The notes under the pieces are model-generated. The model did no database searches and had not been told where the DNA came from. It saw only the letters and a program-made list of their open reading frames with translations. The position numbers and the translations under genes are program-made. Positions 10,206-18,305 of a stretch of DNA of 64,000 nucleotides are shown in pieces. Within the stretch, counting starts at the first letter, position 1, and each line of letters starts with the position of its first letter. Origin of the DNA: an uncultured Bacteroides sp. (GTDB taxonomy: Bacteria; Bacteroidota; Bacteroidia; Bacteroidales; Bacteroidaceae). The DNA lies in NCBI RefSeq assembly GCF_963666545.1, contig NZ_OY762899.1, positions 2,666,001 to 2,730,000 of the forward strand. Direction: 5' to 3'.

Positions 10206-11303
10206 ATGAAGATAGAATGGTATTTGTCATTAGCTGCATTATTTCTCTGCATATCCTGCGGAACCAAGGGAACAAGAGAAAAAAAAGAGTCTGTAACAAG
10301 GGGCACTTACACGAATCCTTTATTGCCGTCGGGAACCGATCCCAGTGCTGTTTTTCTTAATGGCAAATACTATTACACGCATGGCACTGAAGATAAAATT
10401 CTTCTTTGGGCAACATCTGATATTACAGACTTGGCTCATGCTACTTGCAAAACTGTGTGGTTGCCTAAAGAAGCATCAAGTTCGTATCATCTTTGGGCAC
10501 CGGATATAAATTATATAAATAATAAATGGTATATATACTTTGCTGCTGATGATGGGAATACAGACAATCATCAATTGTATGTGATTGAAAATACGTCGCC
10601 CGACCCGATGAAGGGAGAATTTAAAATGAAAGGGTGTATAATGACGAATAAAGAATGGAACTGGGGAATACATGCGTCGACTTTTGTGAATAAAGGAGTT
10701 CAGTATCTGTTATGGTCCGGATGGCCGAAACGTAGAATAAGTGCGGAAACTCAATGTATTTATATTGCAAAGATGAAAGATCCCTGGACACTTGATTCTC
10801 CCCGTATCCTTATATCGAAGCCGGAACATGAATGGGAAAGGCAATGGGTGAATCCGGATGGCAGCCGTACTGCGTATCCTATTTACGTAAACGAAGGACC
10901 GGAGTATTTTCATTCGAAGGGTTACAAGAAAGTTATTGTTTATTATTCAGCCAGCGGCTGTTGGTCTCCTTATTATTGTGTAGGGATGCTAACAGCTGAT
11001 GCAGATAGTGATTTGCTGAATCCGGCATCTTGGACTAAGAGCCCTGTTCCGGTATTTAGTCAGTCGTTAAGCGGTGGTGTATATGGACCGGGAAGTGTTT
11101 CGTTTGTTCCTTCTCCGGATGGCAAAGAATTATATATGCTCTATCAGGCAAGAGATGTGCCCAATGGAGACACGGGAGGGCCTGAAACCCGTAGCCCGCG
11201 TATGCAAAGAATAGATTGGGATGTCAATGGAATGCCTGTTTTAGGTATTCCGGTTCGTGATGGAGTTGCTCTGCCTAAACCTTCGGGTACTCCTGTGAGA
11301 TAA
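10206..11303 (+). CDS. GH43-family glycosidase lipoprotein (paralogue 2)
   Basis: Close paralogue of the GH43 at 2.4-3.5 kb (365 versus 364 residues, colinear throughout). Signal peptide with lipobox CISC (Cys18) indicates a lipoprotein. All three GH43 catalytic positions are orthodox: general base Asp45 (SGTDPSAVF), pKa modulator Asp100 (LWAPDINYI) and general acid Glu230 (YVNEGPEYF). Conserved propeller segments include KWYIYFAADDGN and VYGPGSVSFVPSPDGKE. It is divergent from the GH127 operon across a 308-bp regulatory region, and is followed by a DUF4965 enzyme, probably co-transcribed. It probably removes an arabinofuranosyl or related residue from the target glycan; specificity is not assignable here. 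Confidence 0.92.
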   Translation: MKIEWYLSLAALFLCISCGTKGTREKKESVTRGTYTNPLLPSGTDPSAVFLNGKYYYTHGTEDKILLWATSDITDLAHATCKTVWLPKEASSSYHLWAPDINYINNKWYIYFAADDGNTDNHQLYVIENTSPDPMKGEFKMKGCIMTNKEWNWGIHASTFVNKGVQYLLWSGWPKRRISAETQCIYIAKMKDPWTLDSPRILISKPEHEWERQWVNPDGSRTAYPIYVNEGPEYFHSKGYKKVIVYYSASGCWSPYYCVGMLTADADSDLLNPASWTKSPVPVFSQSLSGGVYGPGSVSFVPSPDGKELYMLYQARDVPNGDTGGPETRSPRMQRIDWDVNGMPVLGIPVRDGVALPKPSGTPVR

Positions 11304-11508
11304 AAGGTTTTTTTTTGAAGTTTTTTTGATTTCGGCAGGTGATATTTCGCTTGTCTAGGGAGATTACATATGTAATTAATGCTCAGAGTTGGAGTGCTTT
11401 GAAAGAATAATTGAACAGAACTCGCTGAATAGTGAATTGGCTTTTAATCAAGGTATAGATCGTAGAAAGATAATGTTTTAAGTGTTTAATAGTAAATATA
11501 TTTATGTT

Positions 11509-14019
11509 ATGAAGAAAATGCTAATGATGGCTTTATTGGTGGGCTTGGCGAACAGTATGCAGGCAACTGATTTATTTAAAGCAAGTAGGAATGTTGCATT
11601 ACGTGCACCGGCGGTACCTCTGATCACATCAGATCCTTACCTGTCGATCTGGTCGCCCTATAACACTTTGAATGAGGGAATTACAACTCATTGGACGGGA
11701 ACGGAGCATCCACTGTTGGGGGCCTTGCGGGTCGACGGAAAAACGTATCGTTTTATGGGGAAAGATAAGATGAATCTGGAAACTATTGTACCGATGACGG
11801 ATACCGGCGCATGGCAAGGAAGTTATACGTATGCTCAGCCGGCTAACGGATGGGAAGAGCTTCAGTTTGATGACAGCACATGGAAAAGAGGTGAAGCAGC
11901 TTTTGGAACGTCGGATATGCCCCGTGTGAAAACAAGATGGGACTCTCAGGACATTTGGGTTCGCAGAGATTTTGATTTGAACAGCGATCTTAGCAAAGAA
12001 AGTATTTATTTAAAGTATTCGCATGATGATGTGTTTGAACTTTATCTGAACGGCGAGAAACTTGTAGTTACTGACAATTCGTGGAACAATGACGTACTGC
12101 TTGAACTTTCGGACAGTGCCAAAAAGAAATTGCGTAAAGGGAAAAACATACTTGCCGCACATTGTCACAATACAATGGGAGGTGCTTATGTGGATTTTGG
12201 ATTATATCGGCATAACAAGCAGACTGTTAATTTTGAAACGGCAGCCGTCCAGAAGTCGATAAGCGTGCTTCCAACGCAAACTTACTACACATTTACTTGC
12301 GGTCCGGTGGAACTGGATGTTGTGTTTACTGCTCCTTTATTGATGGACGACTTGGATTTGCTGTCTACTCCGATTAATTACATCTCGTATCGTGCACGTT
12401 CTTTGGATAAGAAACAGCATAGTGTGCAGATATATATGGAGACTACTCCACAGCTTGCGGTGAACGACCTGACGCAACCCACTATAGCTAAAACAATCCG
12501 TCGTAATGGCATTAATTATGTAAAAGCCGGAACGATCGATCAGCCCATTACCGAACGTAAAGGTGACGGTGTGTGTATTGACTGGGGATATGTTTATCTG
12601 GCAGGAAACATAGGGGTAAACAAGGCTGTCAGCTTGGGCAACTATTATAATATGAAGAATGAATTTGTGACGAACGGTAAATTATTGCCTTCGCAGGCAG
12701 AATGTATTACCCGACGTGCCGACCAGATGCCGGCTATGGCTTATTCAGACAATTTGGGTAAGGTTACTTCCGATGGAAAGGGAGGATATATGATGCTGGG
12801 CTACGATGACGTTTATTCTATTGAATATCTATATCAGCGTCGGATGGCTTATTGGAAGCACGGTGGTAAGGTAAGTATCTTTGATGCTTTCGAGAAAGCA
12901 AAAGCAAACTATGCTTCTGTGATGGAGCGTTGCCGTACTTATGATGAAATGATTATGGCCGATGCCGAAGAAGCCGGAGGAGAGGAATACGCCGAATTGT
13001 GTGCGCTTGCCTATCGCCAGGTCATTGCGGCTCATAAATTGTTTACCGATCAGGACGGCCATTTATTGTTCTTCTCCAAAGAGAACAACAGTAACGGCTG
13101 TGTGAATACAGTTGACCTTACTTATCCTTCTGCTCCTCTATTCCTTGTTTATAATCCCGAGTTGGAGAAAGCAATGATGACAAGTATCTTTGAATATAGT
13201 GCCAGCGGACGTTGGAACAAGCCTTTCCCAGCACACGATATGGGCACTTATCCTATTGCTAACGGACAAGTATATGGTGGAGATATGCCGATTGAAGAAG
13301 CTGGAAACATGGTAGTGCTTACTGCTGCTATTTCTAAGATAGAAGGAAATGCAAGCTATGCGAAAAGGTACTGGGATTTGTTAACGATCTGGACAGATTA
13401 TCTGGTGGAGTACGGACAAGATCCCGAAAACCAGCTTTGCACCGATGATTTTGCCGGACATTGGGCACACAATGCTAATCTTTCTGCCAAAGCTATTATG
13501 GGTGTGGCCGGATATAGCGAAATGGCACGCATGCTGGGCATGAATGGTGTGGCCGATAAATATGCTGATACAGCTAAGAAGATGGCTGCTAAATGGGAGC
13601 AAATGGCCAATGAAGGAGATCATTACCGCCTGGCTTTTGACCGAAAAGGTTCTTGGAGCCAGAAGTATAACATCGTTTGGGATAAAATGTGGGGTCTGAA
13701 CCTTTTCCCAAACAATGTGATTGAAAAGGAAGTTGCTTATTATCTCACGAAGCAAAATCCGTATGGACTTCCGTTGGATTCACGCAAAGAGTATACCAAG
13801 TCCGACTGGATAATGTGGACGGCTGCTATGGCACCTGATAAGGCTAGTTTTGAGAAGTTTGTCTCTCCGGTATATAAATATGCCAACGAGTCGGTTTCAC
13901 GCGTACCTTTGAGTGACTGGCATCACACGGATAGCGGTAAGTTTGTTGGCTTTAAAGCACGTTCCGTCGTTGGAGGGTACTGGATGAAAGTACTGATGTA
14001 CAAGATGCAGAAAAAGTAA
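11509..14019 (+). CDS. Glutaminase-A-like (DUF4964/DUF5127/DUF4965/DUF1793) protein, first copy
   Basis: A secreted protein (signal peptide MKKMLMMALLVGLANSMQA). The N-terminal DUF4964-like part (RAPAVPLITSDPYLSIWSP) is followed by DUF5127, then DUF4965/DUF1793, which forms a six-hairpin barrel (YPSAPLFLVYNPEL, FPAHDMGTYPIANGQVYGG, MPIEEAGNM, CTDDFAGHWAHNANLS). An inserted segment around residues ~95-215 (WKRGEAAFGT, IWVRRDFDLN, YSHDDVFELYLNGEKL) looks like the galactose-binding jelly roll of GH2 enzymes. The family name comes from a fungal glutaminase, but this context and the sugar-binding insert favour a carbohydrate role (inference). The in-frame codon at 11482 is GTG; the ATG at 11509 starts the signal peptide. 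A paralogue is at 53.2 kb. Confidence 0.85.
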   Translation: MKKMLMMALLVGLANSMQATDLFKASRNVALRAPAVPLITSDPYLSIWSPYNTLNEGITTHWTGTEHPLLGALRVDGKTYRFMGKDKMNLETIVPMTDTGAWQGSYTYAQPANGWEELQFDDSTWKRGEAAFGTSDMPRVKTRWDSQDIWVRRDFDLNSDLSKESIYLKYSHDDVFELYLNGEKLVVTDNSWNNDVLLELSDSAKKKLRKGKNILAAHCHNTMGGAYVDFGLYRHNKQTVNFETAAVQKSISVLPTQTYYTFTCGPVELDVVFTAPLLMDDLDLLSTPINYISYRARSLDKKQHSVQIYMETTPQLAVNDLTQPTIAKTIRRNGINYVKAGTIDQPITERKGDGVCIDWGYVYLAGNIGVNKAVSLGNYYNMKNEFVTNGKLLPSQAECITRRADQMPAMAYSDNLGKVTSDGKGGYMMLGYDDVYSIEYLYQRRMAYWKHGGKVSIFDAFEKAKANYASVMERCRTYDEMIMADAEEAGGEEYAELCALAYRQVIAAHKLFTDQDGHLLFFSKENNSNGCVNTVDLTYPSAPLFLVYNPELEKAMMTSIFEYSASGRWNKPFPAHDMGTYPIANGQVYGGDMPIEEAGNMVVLTAAISKIEGNASYAKRYWDLLTIWTDYLVEYGQDPENQLCTDDFAGHWAHNANLSAKAIMGVAGYSEMARMLGMNGVADKYADTAKKMAAKWEQMANEGDHYRLAFDRKGSWSQKYNIVWDKMWGLNLFPNNVIEKEVAYYLTKQNPYGLPLDSRKEYTKSDWIMWTAAMAPDKASFEKFVSPVYKYANESVSRVPLSDWHHTDSGKFVGFKARSVVGGYWMKVLMYKMQKK

Positions 14020-14030
14020 ATACCTGATGC

Positions 14031-14080
14031 CCCGCCCCTGTAACTGGATTTCTTCCGCCTACAGGGGCGGGTTTCTTTTT
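14031..14080 (+). terminator. Rho-independent terminator after the DUF4965 gene
   Basis: A perfect 12-bp GC-rich stem, CCCGCCCCTGTA (14031-14042) with TACAGGGGCGGG (14060-14071), is followed by TTTCTTTTT. It ends the GH43-DUF4965 transcript. Confidence 0.9.
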
Positions 14081-14346
14081 GACACTCTGTATATTCTACC
14101 TGCTCTTATTTGCGCTTTTTGGCCTCTTGCATTGTGCCCTGACGGAATGAGGCGATTCTAGTGTTGCTGTTAAGATTCACTTTGCTTATAACTTGAAGCC
14201 ATTCGTGTTGAAGTGATAACTTAAGTGGCTATATGTTGACGTCTTTTCTCTATTCGTTTGTCTACACGTTATTTTGCTACTCGGGTGTGTTCTCTGCTTA
14301 TGGGGCTAATAATGTAAATATAGCCTTGAAAACGGCCTTTTTACCC

Positions 14347-14429
14347 AATGCACCTTTACTTTTAATGTAATGCACCTTTGTTTTGATGAAATGCACCCTT
14401 ACATTTAAACAAATGCAACGTTCCTTTTC
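14347..14429. repeat. Four short iterons, AATGCACCTT type, 21-22 bp period
   Basis: AATGCACCTTT occurs at 14347 and 14369, AATGCACCCTT at 14390 and a degenerate AATGCAACGTT at 14412, giving steps of 22, 21 and 22 bp with AT-rich spacers. No ORF crosses the region. It sits in the ~1 kb non-coding stretch between the DUF4965 terminator and the first SusC. Function unknown; the two-helical-turn spacing would suit a protein binding one face of DNA. Confidence 0.65.
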
Positions 14430-14629
14430 TTCAAAATATGCCTTCAAAAAGAGATAATAATGTATTTATATTATTGAAATATGAATTACTATGTATATTA
14501 TTACGCTTTGGTTACCTTTTTATCTTCTATTTGCTCTTCCTTCTCAAAAGGTCCGGTTAGCTATTTCTATGCTTTTGCTTCTTTTTGTTCGCTGTTTACG
14601 CTTAATTGATGCCTATTTAATAAAAGCAT

Positions 14630-14674
14630 GGCCGCAGATTTTAACTCTTCAATCAGAGCGTTAAATCTGCGGCC
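14630..14674 (-). terminator. Strong inverted repeat, probable minus-strand terminator
   Basis: GGCCGCAGATTTTAAC (14630-14645) pairs with GTTAAATCTGCGGCC (14660-14674) with one bulged T. On the minus strand it is followed by a T-containing run. It lies just downstream of the minus-strand GH38 remnant, so it may be that lost gene's terminator. Confidence 0.55.
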
Positions 14675-14694
14675 AATTAGCTTTTAAACGGTAA

Positions 14695-14811
14695 TTAGTA
14701 TTTTTCGCCATTCATCCAAGCATATCCAACACCTCCTTCGAAGTTGAATACATAGTTTGGATAATGTTTTAACAGAAACAGGTTCTGATTGATTGCATTC
14801 CATTTGAATTT
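14695..14811 (-). pseudogene. Fragment of a GH38 alpha-mannosidase gene
   Basis: The minus strand encodes FLLKHYPNYVFNFEGGVGYAW and then a stop. This matches the N-terminal part of the intact GH38 at 46.0 kb, which reads YLFSHYPDYLFNFEGGVKYSW at the same point. Only about 38 codons remain. The zinc-binding HLD segment is missing upstream and everything after GEKY is gone. It is evidence that a GH38 gene once lay in this 1-kb gap. Confidence 0.7.
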
Positions 14812-14851
14812 TTTTTTTAAAACATAATGAAAGTCATATAAAAGAAAAAAG

Positions 14852-14879
14852 CTATTCAATAAATAGCAAAAATTGGCCA
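14852..14879. promoter_or_regulatory. Operator-like palindrome, copy 2 (block A)
   Basis: CTATTCAATAAATAG recurs exactly (14852-14866) and, with its extension, matches copy 1 at 25 of 28 positions. It lies ~220 bp upstream of the first SusC. Candidate site for the same regulator as the GH127/GH43 divergent promoters. Confidence 0.55.
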
Positions 14880-14919
14880 GAACCGGATTGCGCACCTCTG
14901 CTGGGCTTTTATTTCTGTG

Positions 14920-14948
14920 AAAAGGATAGTTTTTTTTGTTTATTGGAC
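14920..14948. promoter_or_regulatory. Block B, copy 2, upstream of first SusC
   Basis: Begins AAAAGGATAG and ends GTTTATTGGAC; 22 of 29 positions match 10113-10141, with the same spacing from block A. A CTTTG element at ~14990 may belong to the -7 region of the susC promoter. Confidence 0.4.
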
Positions 14949-15095
14949 GGAAATTATCCTAAAATTAACTTAAAAAGGCCTCTCTTTGTTGCGTTTTAAA
15001 ACATAAAGGTCATTATTAAGTTACCGCTCGGAAAGGCTTATATATATATAAAAAAGAACTTTTGTCATAAACCTGTTTTTTTAAATTTATTTACT

Positions 15096-18000
15096 ATGTG
15101 TAAAAAAAACAAATGTTTTGCCTTGGCTAGTCATAGCAGAATGTGGTGCATTCCATTTTGTATGGCTGCTTTTTCACTATTTCCTGGTGCATATAGTTCC
15201 GCTAATACTGATAATTTGGCATTAGAAACTGCATTGATTGCGAATTCCGTTCAACAGCAGCGAACTGTAAAAGTAAAAGGAGTAGTCTTGGACACCAATG
15301 GCGAATCGGTTATTGGTGCTAATGTGAAGGAAGTTGGTGGTGGTGCTGGTACTATCACTGATATTAACGGCGAATTTTCATTGGACGTAGGTCCTAAAGC
15401 AGTATTGGAAATCTCCTTTGTTGGCTATAGTACTAAAAGAGTACCAGTGAATGCTTCGAACTCTGTTAAAGTAACATTGAGTGAAGATACCAAAGTATTG
15501 GATGAAGTAGTCATAACCGGTTTTGGTATGTCTCAAAAGAAGGCTACTCTTACAGGTGCTGTCTCATCTATAAAGTCAGATGATATTGAACGGTCATCGG
15601 CGGCAACGGCTTCCGGCGCTTTAGTTGGTAAAATTGCCGGTTTGAATACCCGTCAACAGGACGGTCGTCCCGGATCTAGTACAGCTCTTCAGATTCGTAA
15701 CATGGGAGATCCATTGTTTGTTATTGATGGTGTGCAATCTGATGGAGGACAATTCAATAACCTTGATTTCAATGATATTGAATCTATCTCTATATTGAAG
15801 GATGCTTCTGCTGCTATTTATGGTATTCGTGCAGCTAATGGCGTTGTTGTAGTTACAACGAAGAAAGGTCGGCGTAATACAAAGAATACCGTATCACTTA
15901 ATGCTTATTATGGTTGGCAGAAAAACTCCGTTTGGATAAAGCCTGCAGATGCCAAAACTTATGTTAAAGCGTACGCTGCTGCTGAAACTTGGGCAGGAAA
16001 ATCGGATAATGAACGCAGATACCCGAGGGCTGAATACGACAAGTGGATGGCTGGTACCGAAAAAGGATACCAAGGCTTTGACTGGAATGATTACATTTGG
16101 GGATCTGCTCCACAGTACTATGTGAATGCGAATTTCTCAGGAGGTACGGAGAAGGCTAATTATTATGTAGCTCTCTCTCATTTGGGGCAGGATGCTACAG
16201 TTCATAACTATGGAGGTTTTAAACGTACGAATGTACAGATGAACATCGATATGAATGTGAATGAACGTTTTAAGATTGGTGCTACAATGAATGGACGTAT
16301 TGAATCTCGTCAGAATCCGGGCGTTCCGGGGACAGACGATTATTGGTTGCCTCGTTTTGCCGTAATGAAAAATTGGCCCACTACCGGGCCGTATGCAAAT
16401 GGTAATCCACTCTATCCACAAAAAACCTCGACGGACGATAATACAAACTTTGTAATTCTGGATTATAAAACTTCAGGTAAGTTTACCGATGTTTGGCGTG
16501 TCATTCAAATGCAGGCCACAGCGGAATACGAAATTTTGAAAGGGTTGAAGGCTAAAGCTATGGTGGGATATTATTTTGCTTATCGTGAGCAGGATAATCA
16601 TGAATATACGTATAAATTATATCGTTATGACGCTGCTACCGATACTTATCCGGTGACTGTTAACATGAGCAATCCTTATCGTGAGCGCACTCGTTCGAAA
16701 GTGGAAGATCAATTCTCTAATTTTCAGTTGAACTATGATCATAAATTCGGCCAGCATTCAATCAATGCAATTGCGGGCTTCGAAGCGTCACAGCGTCGGA
16801 CTCCGAGTATCTACGTGCATTCTATTCCGGTTGCAAACAATATGAACTTGATTAATTTCAAGGAGGTGGATACTTACAATGATGATGGAAACAATACACA
16901 GGCTCGTCTGGGATGGTTGGGTCGCATCAACTATAATTATGGAGATAAATACCTGCTTGAATTGATTGGCCGCTGGGATGGTTCTTGGAAATTCCCACCC
17001 AATAAACGTTGGGGCTTTTTCCCTTCTACTTCTTTGGGATGGCGAATTTCTCAAGAGAAATTCTGGCAAGAAAGCAAATTGGGTAAAATCTTTACTGACT
17101 TGAAACTTCGTGGATCATACGGACTTGTCGGCGATGATAATGTGAGTGGGTATAATGCATTTGATTACATGGAAGGATATGACTATAAGAATGGCGGATC
17201 AGTAATTGATGGGCAATATGTAGTGGGTACCAAACCTCGTGGATTGCCTAATACAACATTGTCATGGATTAAAGCGAAAATCTTGGATATCGGCGTTGAT
17301 ATGGGCTTCTTGAATAATCGTTTGACTGCACAGGCCGATTTTTTTCGCCGCATACGTACAGGTTTACCTGCCGGACGTTATGATGTATTATTACCTTCTG
17401 AATTAGGCTTCAGTTTGCCTAATGAAAATTTAAATGCAGATGTAAATATCGGCTATGATGCTATGGTTCGCTGGGCGGATCAGATAAATGATTTTAATTA
17501 TAGTGTAGGTGCCAATATCACTTATTCTCGTTTTTACGACTGGGAACAATATGACAACCGCCGGAGTAATTCATGGGATACATATCGCAATAGTATTTGG
17601 CATCGTGTAGGTTATGTTAACTGGGGTTTGACGGCCGATGGGCGTTTCAAAGATTGGGAAGAAATAGCAAATTATCCGATAGATAACGACCGTCAGGGTA
17701 ATACAACTGTTGTCCCTGGTGATATCAAATACAAAGATGTGAATAATGACGGGGTGATCAATGGAATGGACGAACGTCCTATTGGCTACCGTTCTGATTC
17801 AACTCCAAACCTGAATTTCGGTATTAACCTTTCTGCCGGATGGAAAGGATTTGATCTCTCTATGGATTGGACTGGCTCCAGCATGACTTCATGGTTCCAA
17901 CAGTATGAAACAGCCCACCCATTTCAGAACGATGGGAATAGTCCTGCCGAAATTTTTAATGACGCATGGCACTTGTCAGACGTTTGGGATGCTAACAGCG

Positions 18001-18299
18001 AATTAATTCCCGGTAAATATCCTTTAGTTCGTTTGAATAATAATGATAGTCCTTACTGGAAGAGTACTTTTTGGGTGCATAATGTAAGTTATATCAAACT
18101 TCGTAATCTGGAATTGGGCTATACATTACCTAAAATGCTATTAAATAAGACGGGTATAAGCAATGTACGTTTCTATTTTTCCGGATCGAATTTGCTTACA
18201 TTGACCAATGTTCCTATTGATCCGGAAGGTGCAGCTAGTAATGGCCTAGATTATCCTACCATGCGCGTCATTAACATAGGTGTAAACCTCAAATTTTAA
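15096..18299 (+). CDS. SusC-like TonB-dependent outer-membrane transporter (module A)
   Basis: A glycan importer of the SusC/RagA family. The order is a long signal peptide (first ~36 residues), a carboxypeptidase-regulatory-like domain (VKVKGVVLDTNGESVIGANV, ITDINGEFSLDV), a TonB-box-like segment (DEVVITGFGMSQKKATLTGAV), a plug domain (PLFVIDGVQSDGG, IESISILKDASAAIYGIRAA), and a C-terminal 22-strand barrel ending in the aromatic NLKF. At 1067 residues it is the usual size. It is followed six bases later by its SusD partner. The palindrome/block B pair lies upstream, linking it to the enzyme operons of module A. Ligand unknown; a decorated mannan oligosaccharide is inferred. Confidence 0.96.
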   Translation: MCKKNKCFALASHSRMWCIPFCMAAFSLFPGAYSSANTDNLALETALIANSVQQQRTVKVKGVVLDTNGESVIGANVKEVGGGAGTITDINGEFSLDVGPKAVLEISFVGYSTKRVPVNASNSVKVTLSEDTKVLDEVVITGFGMSQKKATLTGAVSSIKSDDIERSSAATASGALVGKIAGLNTRQQDGRPGSSTALQIRNMGDPLFVIDGVQSDGGQFNNLDFNDIESISILKDASAAIYGIRAANGVVVVTTKKGRRNTKNTVSLNAYYGWQKNSVWIKPADAKTYVKAYAAAETWAGKSDNERRYPRAEYDKWMAGTEKGYQGFDWNDYIWGSAPQYYVNANFSGGTEKANYYVALSHLGQDATVHNYGGFKRTNVQMNIDMNVNERFKIGATMNGRIESRQNPGVPGTDDYWLPRFAVMKNWPTTGPYANGNPLYPQKTSTDDNTNFVILDYKTSGKFTDVWRVIQMQATAEYEILKGLKAKAMVGYYFAYREQDNHEYTYKLYRYDAATDTYPVTVNMSNPYRERTRSKVEDQFSNFQLNYDHKFGQHSINAIAGFEASQRRTPSIYVHSIPVANNMNLINFKEVDTYNDDGNNTQARLGWLGRINYNYGDKYLLELIGRWDGSWKFPPNKRWGFFPSTSLGWRISQEKFWQESKLGKIFTDLKLRGSYGLVGDDNVSGYNAFDYMEGYDYKNGGSVIDGQYVVGTKPRGLPNTTLSWIKAKILDIGVDMGFLNNRLTAQADFFRRIRTGLPAGRYDVLLPSELGFSLPNENLNADVNIGYDAMVRWADQINDFNYSVGANITYSRFYDWEQYDNRRSNSWDTYRNSIWHRVGYVNWGLTADGRFKDWEEIANYPIDNDRQGNTTVVPGDIKYKDVNNDGVINGMDERPIGYRSDSTPNLNFGINLSAGWKGFDLSMDWTGSSMTSWFQQYETAHPFQNDGNSPAEIFNDAWHLSDVWDANSELIPGKYPLVRLNNNDSPYWKSTFWVHNVSYIKLRNLELGYTLPKMLLNKTGISNVRFYFSGSNLLTLTNVPIDPEGAASNGLDYPTMRVINIGVNLKF

Positions 18300-18305
18300 C
18301 GAATT

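Noticed and set aside
14347-14429. CRISPR array
   Set aside because: Repeat units are only ~11 bp with 10-bp AT-rich spacers and no cas genes are nearby.
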